Shown here in pieces: positions 7,670-15,600 of a stretch of DNA of 34,792 nucleotides. The position numbers and the translations under genes were made by a program. The notes under the pieces were generated by a model. The model was not told the origin of the DNA, searched no databases, and saw only the letters and a program-made list of their open reading frames with translations. Source of the stretch: Eubacteriales bacterium (GTDB taxonomy: Bacteria > Bacillota > Clostridia > Lachnospirales > Lachnospiraceae). The stretch covers positions 8,043-42,834 of the forward strand of contig JAUNOP010000020.1 of assembly GCA_030537135.1 (NCBI GenBank), read 5' to 3'. Positions within the stretch are counted from its first letter, which is position 1. The number at the start of each line of letters is the position of its first letter.

Positions 7670-9025
7670 GTGAGAATCAGAATTTGTGATGCAGGTGCAG
7701 TAGGTGACGGAAAAACAAAAAACACCGATGTGATACAGAATGCAATTGATTGCTGTACCCAGAACGGTGGGGGAACGGTATTCATTGATCATGGAACTTA
7801 TGTTTGCGGAACCATTTATATGAAAAGCAATGTGACGCTGGAGATTGACGCGTCAGCGGTTCTTCTGGCAAGTCCGGACATCGAAGATTATGGAAAAGAT
7901 ACTCACCATAACCGCTACAGGAATGAAACAGACATTGACCGCTGCTGGATTTTTGCGTGTGACCAGTCCAATTTTGCAATTAAAGGAATGGGAGAATTAA
8001 ATGGGAATGCGGAAGCTTTCCCAAATGACGGGGATATTCATCGTCCCATGATGCTGCGATTTCTGCGATGCAGTAATATTCATCTGGAAGGAGTCAGGCT
8101 TTATAATGCGGCTGCATGGACAACGGCTTTTCTGGATTCTTCCTATATATGGGTAAGCAAAGTAAATATACAAAATGAAAAACGTTACAATGGAGACGGA
8201 CTGGATTTTGATGGCTGCAGCCACGTTTATGTGGATAGCTGTTATATTAAAGGGACAGATGATAATATCTGTCTGCAGTCAAGCGGCAGGGAATATGTGA
8301 CAGAAGATTTCCATATTAGTAATTGTACATTGACATCCGTTTGTGCGGGAATCCGTATCGGTCTGAAGTCAATCGGCCAGATCCGCAATGTAACAATTAA
8401 TAATTGTACACTGGAAAACATCTGGCGGGAAGGGATAAAGATAGAGTGTACGGAAGGCGGAGATATTTCCAACATTGTGGTAAGCAATCTGATCATGCGG
8501 AATGTATCCAGACCGGTTTATGCGCTGCTAAATAACCGTTTTTGTCCGGATGATCTTGGAAGTTCGGTAGAACTTATGGAAATGCCGGAAATCGGGACAA
8601 TGAGAAGGCTGCTGTTTACAAATCTTCTTATTGAAGATGAGGAGGAGATGAAGAACACGCATTACCGCTTTGAAAATGACATTATGGGATCACCACGTTT
8701 TAACGGAATTCGCTTTGATGCGGAAGAAAATCACAAAATTGAAGATGTGACTCTGCAAAATATTCGTTATACGACCGTTGGAGGAGTAAAGCGGAGCGAT
8801 ATTCCCCCGACATATCCCCAGGTGCTGGACCAGAAAAAATATCCGGGAGATGAGACTTCCTCAAATTATTATCCTGACTGGAGCAGAGTTTCCCATATGG
8901 ATATCAGAAATGTGGAGAATCTGTATATGGCGAATATAGGCTTGCGAAAGCTTTATGATGATGAACGGCCGGAATTCCTTTTGGAAGGATGCAGTATCCT
9001 GAAACAGGAAATAATGGCAGGATAA
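7670..9025 (+). CDS. Cytoplasmic GH28-like pectinase family protein
   Basis: The protein is a right-handed beta-helix of the polygalacturonase family, about 451 residues. It begins with the typical AGAVGDGKTKNT entry and carries NGDGLDFDGC (174-183), GTDDNICLQS with the paired Asp197-Asp198, CAGIRIG (225-231) and EGIKIE (254-259). In classical polygalacturonases the third motif is G-H-G; here the His is absent. Activity on plain polygalacturonan is therefore doubtful, and a rhamnogalacturonan-type or other uronide substrate is possible. There is no signal peptide, so it must act on imported oligomers. I favour the GTG at 7670, which leaves GGAGG at 7652-7656 upstream. An ATG at 7622 would overlap kdgK by 29 bases. 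Confidence 0.85.
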   Translation: MRIRICDAGAVGDGKTKNTDVIQNAIDCCTQNGGGTVFIDHGTYVCGTIYMKSNVTLEIDASAVLLASPDIEDYGKDTHHNRYRNETDIDRCWIFACDQSNFAIKGMGELNGNAEAFPNDGDIHRPMMLRFLRCSNIHLEGVRLYNAAAWTTAFLDSSYIWVSKVNIQNEKRYNGDGLDFDGCSHVYVDSCYIKGTDDNICLQSSGREYVTEDFHISNCTLTSVCAGIRIGLKSIGQIRNVTINNCTLENIWREGIKIECTEGGDISNIVVSNLIMRNVSRPVYALLNNRFCPDDLGSSVELMEMPEIGTMRRLLFTNLLIEDEEEMKNTHYRFENDIMGSPRFNGIRFDAEENHKIEDVTLQNIRYTTVGGVKRSDIPPTYPQVLDQKKYPGDETSSNYYPDWSRVSHMDIRNVENLYMANIGLRKLYDDERPEFLLEGCSILKQEIMAG

Positions 9026-9055
9026 AAATTTCATTGCTGCCGGAAAGGAGAACAG

Positions 9056-9892
9056 ATGAAAATAGGACTGCTTCAGACAAAGCAAAATGAGCTTTATGAT
9101 TTTACGCGGCCGGAAACGATGCGGACAGAGAAAGAAATTCTGAAATATCAGAAAGAAATGATAGATAAAAACCTGCAGCTTGCAAGAAAAGCGGCCGGAC
9201 AGGGAGCACAGGTTCTGGTAACGTCTGAGGCTGTGAACTATGCCGGGCGTCCGAAGCAATACAGAGGAAATTATAATACGCTTATCAGACAAACGCAAAA
9301 TGAGTTGTTAGAAGCATTTTCCCGGATCGCGGAGGAATTTAAGGCATATATCGTTTTAGGAATGTTTTTGGCTGATGCTGAGGATGAACTTTATAATTGC
9401 GCGCTTCTTCTGGAACCTCACGGAAGCATGAAAGCGTGTTATAAGAAAACACATCTGGCGGGTGAAGAAAAAGAGTATCTGAAAGCGGGAAATGATTTGC
9501 CGATTGTGGAGACTGAATACGGAAAATTCGGATTTGCCGTTTGTTGGGATATGCAATTTCCGGAAACAGCACGGATACTTGCGATAAAAGGTGCAGACAT
9601 TGTTTTCTGCCCCACATGGGGGTGGGAGTGGATCTATGGGCCTGCCAGAGCGTATGAAAATGGGATTTATGTCGCAGCTGCAATGGGCGTTCCTTATTGG
9701 ATGGACATTGAAGGGCTTCGCAGTCCCAGCCAGATCATTGCTCCGGATGGCAGTATTCTGGTATGTGGGAATATCTCTGATGATGAGGCAGTCGTCGGGG
9801 AAGCGGATATCAGAACAGCAAAAGTATATCGAAAAGCGCGGTTAGATGATCGCCGGCAGGAATTATACAGAAAAATCCGTAATACAGTCTGA
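9056..9892 (+). CDS. Carbon-nitrogen hydrolase (nitrilase superfamily)
   Basis: The 278-residue protein shows the Glu-Lys-Cys triad of the superfamily: VTSEAVNY with Glu58, CYKKTHLAGE with Lys131 and FAVCWDMQFPE with Cys163. It would hydrolyse an amide, carbamoyl or nitrile bond; the substrate cannot be read from sequence. Its ribosome site AAAGGAGAA lies 30 bases after the GH28 stop. It ends by overlapping the next possible start as TGATG. Its place at the end of a uronate operon is odd, since nothing in the pathway needs C-N bond cleavage unless the natural glycan carries an N-acyl, carbamoyl or amidated uronate group. That link is speculative. Confidence 0.85.
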   Translation: MKIGLLQTKQNELYDFTRPETMRTEKEILKYQKEMIDKNLQLARKAAGQGAQVLVTSEAVNYAGRPKQYRGNYNTLIRQTQNELLEAFSRIAEEFKAYIVLGMFLADAEDELYNCALLLEPHGSMKACYKKTHLAGEEKEYLKAGNDLPIVETEYGKFGFAVCWDMQFPETARILAIKGADIVFCPTWGWEWIYGPARAYENGIYVAAAMGVPYWMDIEGLRSPSQIIAPDGSILVCGNISDDEAVVGEADIRTAKVYRKARLDDRRQELYRKIRNTV

Positions 9893-9930
9893 TGAAGGAT
9901 GAAACAGCATTATACATAGGAAACTGTTGC

Positions 9931-10662
9931 ATGAGAATAAATGTAATTTCACCCAGATCGGAATTTGCCCATTCGATTAGCAGGAAGCTTGGAAAATATG
10001 AGATAGTTTGGCATGATATAAATAAGCTTCCGAGAAAGCCGGAGAATTTCCATGCTGATCACGATAGAGTAATCGGTTATCTTATGGAAACAGATTGTTT
10101 CTGTCAGGCAGACGAAAATCTGATAAAATATCTTAGAATGAATGCATATGATGGATTTATTCTTGTGGTTTCGAGAAGTAGACAACGGTACAGACAGATA
10201 GAAGAAAAAATTCAGGCAATCGATGCAGGCGCGGACGAATATATCGGATATATTCAGACGGATGAAGAAATTACAGCCAGTGTGAAAGCGTGGATTCGCC
10301 GGCTTTTCGTGATGGAAAACGGCGTTCTGGAGGTTGGAGGGGGAACATTTCAGGTCAATCTGAGGGAAAGAAAAGCTTATATGGACGGTACAGAGCTTCC
10401 GCTTACCAAGATGGAGTTTGACATTGTGAATTATCTGATGATACACAGGAACCGAGCCGTTTCTTACCAAGAGCTTTATGAAGCGGTGTGGGAGAAGGAA
10501 TACCTTCATGATGATATGAATATCATGGCGCATATCCACCGTATCAGAAAAAAGATGGGGGATGATACCAGAAAACCACGGTATATACAGAATGTATATG
10601 GAATCGGCTATATGATAGAGGGAAAAGCAGCGTACACTGCAGAAAAAGAAGAAAACCCATAA
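9931..10662 (+). CDS. Orphan OmpR-type transcriptional regulator with degenerate receiver
   Basis: The C-terminal ~100 residues form a winged-helix domain: LPLTKMEFDIVNYLMIHRNRAVSYQELYEAVW, then HIHRIRKKMGDDTRKPRYIQNVYGIGYMI. The N-terminal ~120 residues resemble a receiver fold (MRINVISPR at the front, AGADEYIGYI near its end). I see neither a convincing phospho-acceptor Asp nor the Lys of the usual KPF motif, so phosphorylation is unlikely. The start at 9931 has AGGAAA upstream and begins exactly at the first strand. An alternative ATG at 9892 overlaps the hydrolase stop. There is no histidine kinase nearby. As the last gene of the operon it may be its ligand-sensing regulator, which is inference. 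Confidence 0.82.
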   Translation: MRINVISPRSEFAHSISRKLGKYEIVWHDINKLPRKPENFHADHDRVIGYLMETDCFCQADENLIKYLRMNAYDGFILVVSRSRQRYRQIEEKIQAIDAGADEYIGYIQTDEEITASVKAWIRRLFVMENGVLEVGGGTFQVNLRERKAYMDGTELPLTKMEFDIVNYLMIHRNRAVSYQELYEAVWEKEYLHDDMNIMAHIHRIRKKMGDDTRKPRYIQNVYGIGYMIEGKAAYTAEKEENP

Positions 10663-10716
10663 GTGCATCTGTATGTGCCATGCGAACTCAAAAGCACAAT
10701 ATATTACATCAAATTC

Positions 10717-10745
10717 TTGACGCATACCATATCTTGTGTTAAGAT
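10717..10745 (+). promoter_or_regulatory. Sigma-A-like promoter of the ssb operon
   Basis: TTGACG at 10717-10722 and TAAGAT at 10740-10745 are separated by exactly 17 bases. It lies about 55 bases after the regulator stop codon and about 400 bases before ssb. Transcripts from here would run through the hairpin-rich leader that follows. Confidence 0.6.
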
Positions 10746-10862
10746 GATAATGAAATTTGTATTTGTATTCATCAGGAAGATGGATAATCATTTTTCGTTC
10801 CGGGTATGACCGGGAGACAATTATGAGGAACCTTTTATGTTCCTGGCTTATGGAAACGATGC

Positions 10863-10899
10863 GGCCATTTAGAATGAACAGTTCTAAGTGGCCTTTTTG
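10863..10899 (+). terminator. Terminator-like hairpin 1 upstream of ssb
   Basis: GGCCATTTAGAA at 10863-10874 pairs with TTCTAAGTGGCC at 10882-10893 through 12 pairs (one G-T) around a 7-base loop. It is followed by TTTTTGT. This fits an intrinsic terminator or attenuator. Confidence 0.65.
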
Positions 10900-11075
10900 T
10901 ATTGCCGGATATCTGGAAACGATGCGGCAGATCATTTGTCATTTCCATAAAAGTAATACAGATACAAAGATATTTTCAAAGAAGGGAGGGGAAAAATAAA
11001 GCGCAGGAAGTGAAGGCAGACGGGCAGGAGAGGATCGCAATTCAGAAAAAATATCATAATGGAAATCCGCAGGCA

Positions 11076-11109
11076 GGCATTTAGAAGGAAATTCTAAGTG
11101 CCGTTTTTT
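11076..11109 (+). terminator. Terminator-like hairpin 2 upstream of ssb
   Basis: GGCATTTAGAA at 11076-11086 pairs with TTCTAAGTGCC at 11092-11102 around a GGAAA loop, then GTTTTTT. The stem core is the same as in the hairpin about 210 bases upstream. It stands 36 bases before the ssb start, so it must be read through or bypassed for ssb expression from the upstream promoter. Confidence 0.7.
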
Positions 11110-11144
11110 ATGCGGAAAATCCCAAAATTACAGGAGGAAGGCAT

Positions 11145-11834
11145 ATGAACAAATCAATTTTTATGGGACGTCTGGTAAGGGATCCGGAAATCCGATATAC
11201 GGATACGGAGAAAGGGGAACTTGCGATTGCTAATTTCCGGATTGCGGTGGACCGGAAATTTGTAAGAAAAGACGGTGTCAAAACGGATTATTTTACCTGT
11301 TCCGCCTTCGGGCGGCTTGCAGAATTTGCGGAGAAATATCTTCTGCAGGGAATCAAGGTTGTTGTTAGCGGAAGGATGGAAAATGACAACTATAAAAATG
11401 AAGACGGCGAACAGGTCTATGGCATGCGGCTGATGGCGGAAGACATTGAGTTTGCGGAAAGTAAAAAGGCAATGGAGGATCGGATGGAAACAGAAGAGAA
11501 TGACCGCAGGGAACGTTCCTCCGGACAAAGCTCAGAAAGAGGCAGTTCCGGAAGAGCTGGCAGATCCGGTTCTTCATCCAGAGAAAGGGACAGTGAGAGA
11601 GGCAGAAGCTCCGGCAGTTCCAGACATCCTGTCAGAGATGAGGGTTATGAGAATGAAAGAGGGCAGGACAGGGATTCCGGCAGGAGAAGTTCCGGAAGAT
11701 GCACCGGCAGCAGAAGCTCCGGTGGAAGAACTAATGGAAGCAGAAGCTCCGGCAGTTCAAGGCCTGCAGGCAGGAGCCGCAGCGTGGATGAAGAGTATAT
11801 GGAGGCTCCGGATGACGATCTGGATTTTGATTAA
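11145..11834 (+). CDS. ssb: Single-stranded DNA-binding protein with long low-complexity tail
   Basis: Residues 1-110 are a bacterial SSB OB fold: MNKSIFMGRLVRDPEIRYT, then NFRIAVDRKF, YFTCSAFGRLAEFAEKYLLQG and VSGRMENDNY. The remaining ~115 residues are a Ser/Gly/Arg-rich linker built from repeated SSGRSS/RSSG units, longer than in housekeeping SSBs. The tail ends in an acidic DDDLDFD tip. The usual tip ends in Pro-Phe, so the partner-binding residue here is followed by an extra Asp and lacks the Pro. The gene has AGGAGG just upstream. It is likely an accessory SSB of a mobile or defence-like module rather than the chromosomal copy, because it heads an operon of unknown proteins. Confidence 0.9.
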   Translation: MNKSIFMGRLVRDPEIRYTDTEKGELAIANFRIAVDRKFVRKDGVKTDYFTCSAFGRLAEFAEKYLLQGIKVVVSGRMENDNYKNEDGEQVYGMRLMAEDIEFAESKKAMEDRMETEENDRRERSSGQSSERGSSGRAGRSGSSSRERDSERGRSSGSSRHPVRDEGYENERGQDRDSGRRSSGRCTGSRSSGGRTNGSRSSGSSRPAGRSRSVDEEYMEAPDDDLDFD

Positions 11835-11869
11835 AAAGTACCGGATTTTAAACGCGGGAGGGCTAATCA

Positions 11870-12079
11870 GTGTGCGAATTAGAGAGATGGATAGAAAGAA
11901 ATAAAAAGCTCTGTGTGCTGACAGGGATTTTCGGGCTGCTGGTATCGCCGTTTTTATGGCCGTTTTTTCTGGCGCTTATTTTCCAGTCCCTGTCGCTTGC
12001 CGTACCCATTATTATATCCCCTCACGAAGAAAATATGGAAGTGGAAGCGGATAGACCTGACGAACAGCAGATGGGATGA
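11870..12079 (+). CDS. Small single-pass membrane protein (possibly the N-terminus of the next frame)
   Basis: The GTG at 11870 has a strong GGGAGGG site 7 bases upstream and starts a 69-residue frame. A charged start (MCELERWIERNKK) is followed by one or two hydrophobic segments at about residues 13-48, then an acidic tail. The stop TGA at 12077 comes right after a GGG run at 12073-12075. Dropping one G would join this frame to the 398-residue frame below, giving one membrane-anchored protein that continues QQM-DDIYAWLPENEYDD. Either this is a separate small gene overlapping the next, or one gene split by a one-base shift. No family is recognised. Confidence 0.55.
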   Translation: MCELERWIERNKKLCVLTGIFGLLVSPFLWPFFLALIFQSLSLAVPIIISPHEENMEVEADRPDEQQMG

Positions 12080-13193
12080 TATTTATGCGTGGTTGCCGGA
12101 GAACGAATACGATGACTGTGTGCAGATAACATTGGAGGCGCTGACAGATACGGAAAAGCTTTCAAAAAGTCTGGAACGCTACCGGCAGCTTACTGGGAAA
12201 GAATACAGCCAGCGTTTTTGGGAAAGCCAGTCGCATCGGGACAGAAAGACCTTCCGGCATCTTGCGGGATATGGCATGCTGCCGGTTGTGGGATATATGG
12301 AACAGTTTCTGGAAGCGTTCCGCAAGGATGAGGAAAACGCAAAGGACGAGTGGAAAAACCTGCTCTGGTACCTGCACGATTATGTGAAAGAGGTCCAGTC
12401 CCATGAAGCATATGCGATACTGGAGCTTTATGTGAAAGAAATCGGCGTGAATGATCTGGATGGGATTTTTGAGATAACTTCAGTCATGGAATCGCTTTTC
12501 ACCGAAGCATACGGCTCATGGCATTACGGACGCAGCGCCCAAAAACTGGAATTTTTCCGGCCGTTTCTGGATACCAAAGAGTACAGGCAGGTTTTCCAAT
12601 GGATCGATGAATTTGTTTTCCGAAATGATACGGAGCATTATCTTCCGTTCCTGGCACGGTTCCTTTCCTATGAAGACCATCTTTTGTGGTTTCCAAAAGA
12701 GGCGGCACGGGAAATCTTCTTTTGCCTGCAGGCGGGTAAGGACGCAGAAAGGATGCAGGGGGCATTGAGGAGGCTGTATCTGACAGAGGAAGAGCAGAAG
12801 GAGCTGCGCAGCCGGGAACAGCTTATAAAAGACCGGCGGGAATTGAAGAAAAAAATGGACGCCGTAAAGGGCATGAAAAAGGCATTTACAAAAACTGTTT
12901 CCGAAAGCCGCCAGAAGGATGGGCAGTTTAAGGAAATCCAGACTTTTATCAAACATGCACTGTCTGAAAAAAAGGAGGCTGAAAAAAGTGCGGCTTCTTA
13001 TCTGTGCGCGTTTTTTTCAAAAGAAAGGGTCTTCCTGCACAGCAGGGCGGAGATGGAAGAATTGTTCCTGCTGCTTTCCACGCTGTATAGAAGCGGGGCA
13101 ATGGAACTGGAAACTGTGAAAGAATTTGTGGGTAAAACGGAGGAACTGCAGAATGGAGAAACAGATATTGAGGCACATACAGACGGTCAGTGA
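11997..13193 (+). CDS. Unknown helical protein of the ssb operon (start unclear)
   Basis: The open frame yields up to 398 residues and I recognise no family. It is rich in charged helices: DDIYAWLPENEYDDCVQITLE at the front, a Glu/Lys-rich stretch around residues 260-330 that could be coiled coil, and an acidic end. There is no ATG or GTG in the first 80 codons with a ribosome site. The only early start is a TTG at 11997 without a Shine-Dalgarno sequence, inside the preceding membrane-protein frame. This supports translation from the upstream GTG at 11870 with a frameshift near 12073-12075. The 3' end overlaps the 807-residue gene by 41 bases, so the two are translationally coupled. Confidence 0.6.
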   Translation: MPYPLLYPLTKKIWKWKRIDLTNSRWDDIYAWLPENEYDDCVQITLEALTDTEKLSKSLERYRQLTGKEYSQRFWESQSHRDRKTFRHLAGYGMLPVVGYMEQFLEAFRKDEENAKDEWKNLLWYLHDYVKEVQSHEAYAILELYVKEIGVNDLDGIFEITSVMESLFTEAYGSWHYGRSAQKLEFFRPFLDTKEYRQVFQWIDEFVFRNDTEHYLPFLARFLSYEDHLLWFPKEAAREIFFCLQAGKDAERMQGALRRLYLTEEEQKELRSREQLIKDRRELKKKMDAVKGMKKAFTKTVSESRQKDGQFKEIQTFIKHALSEKKEAEKSAASYLCAFFSKERVFLHSRAEMEELFLLLSTLYRSGAMELETVKEFVGKTEELQNGETDIEAHTDGQ

Positions 13194-15576
13194 TATGGAA
13201 AGGGCGCATATCCCGTACACATTTGTAAAAAAATTCGGGGAGGAACGGTGCGCGCAGGTAAGCAGGGCTATTATCGAGCTGGAGCTTCCCGGTATCATCC
13301 GGAAGCTGTCCGAAGACACCTGCGGCTATTTCATGAAGGATAGCAGGATGGTTGGTTACCTGAAACAGATGGAGCCGGTACTGGAGGAAAATGCCCTGAC
13401 GCGGCTCCAGAGCCTGTTCTATCAGGCAGGGGAAGAAAAACTGACAGAGAAGGAATGCAGGGATGTGCAGGAAGTACTCCTGAATGAAGAAATCCCGATC
13501 TTTACGCAATATTGGTTCCTGAAATACTTTAAGCACCGGAACCTGAATGAAACAGAACAGCACCAGGTGTATAAAAGCCTGGAAAAATACAGGAGATGGG
13601 AATTTGCTGATCTGGAAGAACTTTCGGATGAGGAGCGGATGATCCTGGCGCACCCATTATTTACGACTTCGCTTCTGGACTGCATATGGAGTATCCGGGA
13701 AGCGTGGACATTGTTGCTGGGTAAAGGGGTATTGCCCCTGCTTCAGATGATTTATGCCAATGCGGTTCCCGGACAGAGGATAAATGAAAACCAGCTGCGG
13801 CAGCTCGCAGAAAAAACGTCCCGGATCCAGATACTCTTACAGGATGTCTTAACGTTTTTTACGGAAGATCAGCGGCAGAGGTTTCTATCCCTGTGGCTGG
13901 GAAACAATGTGCTCCTTAAGGAGCTGGAATATCTGGCGAAATTACTGCCGGATATGGGAAAGGAACAGAAGGAATATATCCTGAGCGGAAGGCTGCCGTA
14001 TGCGTGCTGTGTGTACAGAATCCGAATGGAACAGCTTCCGGCCGGAAAACTTAACAGCCGGCAGGAGCAGCTCCTGATTTATGCAGTCGTCACAGGAAAA
14101 AAGCATTTCCTGAAGCTGGCAGATGAAAACAGTGAAACATTCCTTGCATTAAGCTGGAATTCTCTTTTGCTGGATCCGGATATTTACAGGAATTGCCTGA
14201 ACCTTAATACGCTGAATGAAAGGAACCTGAAAGAAGGCTGCTGTCTGGAAATGCGGCAAAGGGGAAAGCAGTACCTTGGCAGGGAAGCTTATACATTTGA
14301 AGAATTAAAAGTACTTGCGCCTTTAAATGAGTATCATTACCGGTTTTACGATCTCCTGGCAAATGAAAGAAGTGATGAACGGCTGCGCACGCTGAGGGAA
14401 TTTGTGAAGCGTAACTGCATCCTGTTTGACGGGAAAGAGGAGGAGACGCAGCTGCAGAGGATGGCATGCCGCCTGTCCGAAAAGCCGCTTTCCGTATGGA
14501 TACAAAGGGAACTGGGGCATATAAAGGATCTGGATACGGAAACAGCTTTAAGGCTTCTGGCCGGCTGGGAAGATTACCAGAGATTTGTGCCGGAGCTTTC
14601 CAACGGCTGGCAGGCAATGTACCTGGTAAGGAATAAAGAGATACTGCCAGGATACAAAACGCTGGCAGATTTCCAGAGTGACATACTTAGGAAAGATAAA
14701 ACCTGGCTGTGGCTGGAGAGCCATCTGGACATTCCGGAAGAATTTACAGAGAAATATGAAGGGAGAATCCGTCAGTTTGTGTGCCGGGGCGAGGCAAATA
14801 TCGTCTATCAGTTATGTGAGGACATGAACCACAGGCTGGTAACCGCAGAGCTGATGGGGGCATTTGAAAAATTGAAATACCATGAAGGCGACCTGGAGAA
14901 GGAAATTGCGTTCCCTGTCTCGGAAGGGCAGGAAAATTTGTGGAAGCAGAATCTGGAAAAACGGGAGCATGGATGCCGGCTGTGGGAAGAGGACCGTTTT
15001 ATTCCGGTACTGCAGATCGGGGAGATCCCGATGGAAACCTGCATTTCTTACCGCGGCGGGGTAAACAAGAACTGCCTCCTGTCCTGCTTTGACGCAAACA
15101 AGAAAGTAATTTATTTTGAAACGGATGGGAAAATTGTGTTCCGCGCTTTGATCCGGCTGACAAAAGGCTCTGTAAAGGAAAAACCGGTTCCATCAAAGAA
15201 AATCGAATTTGCGGACCTTACAAAGGAAACGAAAAAGGCAGAATCCGAGGAAGAACTGGTTTTATTTCTGGAGCGCCCTTATTTTGGGGGAATCAGCGAA
15301 AACAAAGAAAACGGGATCATATCTAGGGTTTTCCAGATGGTACAGGAAAAAGCAGAAATGCTGCAGGCACGCATAGTGATCAGCAACAGCTACCGGAAGT
15401 ATGAGGCATCTAAGAAGTATGAACTGACCGATTATTACGTTTATATCTCTGCATCAAAAAACGGGCAGCAGTATCTGGACAGCCTTGGTGGAAAGGCAAC
15501 GGTAAGCGATTCCGGCACATACGGGAAAAACAGTTTTCTGGTGCCAGGCATGAAAAAGGAAAAACTTGCGGCATAG
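13153..15576 (+). CDS. Large uncharacterised protein of the ssb operon
   Basis: This 807-residue protein matches nothing I can name. Most of it (about 1-560) is leucine/charge-rich and alpha-helical, like stacked helical repeats. The last ~230 residues look like a separate mixed alpha/beta domain, with CISYRGGVNKNCLLSCFDANKKVIYFE as its most distinctive stretch (cited in parts: CISYRGGVNKN, then CLLSCFDANKKV), followed by ALIRLTKGS, LFLERPYFGG and DYYVYISASKNG. The Cys-rich loop and ERPYFGG look like conserved active or binding sites, but that is impression only. There are no signal or membrane segments. The ATG at 13153 has GGAGG at 13139-13143, favoured over a TTG at 13126. A strong terminator follows within 30 bases. 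Confidence 0.7.
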   Translation: MEKQILRHIQTVSDMERAHIPYTFVKKFGEERCAQVSRAIIELELPGIIRKLSEDTCGYFMKDSRMVGYLKQMEPVLEENALTRLQSLFYQAGEEKLTEKECRDVQEVLLNEEIPIFTQYWFLKYFKHRNLNETEQHQVYKSLEKYRRWEFADLEELSDEERMILAHPLFTTSLLDCIWSIREAWTLLLGKGVLPLLQMIYANAVPGQRINENQLRQLAEKTSRIQILLQDVLTFFTEDQRQRFLSLWLGNNVLLKELEYLAKLLPDMGKEQKEYILSGRLPYACCVYRIRMEQLPAGKLNSRQEQLLIYAVVTGKKHFLKLADENSETFLALSWNSLLLDPDIYRNCLNLNTLNERNLKEGCCLEMRQRGKQYLGREAYTFEELKVLAPLNEYHYRFYDLLANERSDERLRTLREFVKRNCILFDGKEEETQLQRMACRLSEKPLSVWIQRELGHIKDLDTETALRLLAGWEDYQRFVPELSNGWQAMYLVRNKEILPGYKTLADFQSDILRKDKTWLWLESHLDIPEEFTEKYEGRIRQFVCRGEANIVYQLCEDMNHRLVTAELMGAFEKLKYHEGDLEKEIAFPVSEGQENLWKQNLEKREHGCRLWEEDRFIPVLQIGEIPMETCISYRGGVNKNCLLSCFDANKKVIYFETDGKIVFRALIRLTKGSVKEKPVPSKKIEFADLTKETKKAESEEELVLFLERPYFGGISENKENGIISRVFQMVQEKAEMLQARIVISNSYRKYEASKKYELTDYYVYISASKNGQQYLDSLGGKATVSDSGTYGKNSFLVPGMKKEKLAA

Positions 15577-15600
15577 AGATTTCTGACGCAGGAAGCAGAA

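Larger units (their letters stand above)
10826..11109 (+). promoter_or_regulatory. Leader region of ssb with tandem related hairpins
   Basis: The 480 bases between the OmpR-type regulator and ssb hold no convincing gene but much structure. A short AGGAAC/GTTCCT hairpin lies at about 10826-10844. The 15-base sequence TGGAAACGATGCGGC occurs twice, at 10851-10865 and 10914-10928. Two terminator-like hairpins with the same TTAGAA/TTCTAA stem core lie at 10863-10893 and 11076-11102. A purine-rich GGGAGGGG ribosome-like site lies between them near 10985. A short frame from a GTG at about 11010 ends with the TAG inside the second hairpin and could be a leader peptide. The layout suggests transcription attenuation of the ssb operon. 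Confidence 0.5.

Noticed and set aside
10757-10999. An 80-codon frame in the ssb leader
   Set aside because: It spans the first terminator-like hairpin and the repeated 15-mer and lacks a ribosome site; treated as leader structure instead.
11446-11904. A 152-codon plus-strand frame inside ssb
   Set aside because: It arises because the repeat-rich Ser/Gly/Arg linker is open in a second frame as Ala/Glu/Pro repeats; it has no ribosome site.
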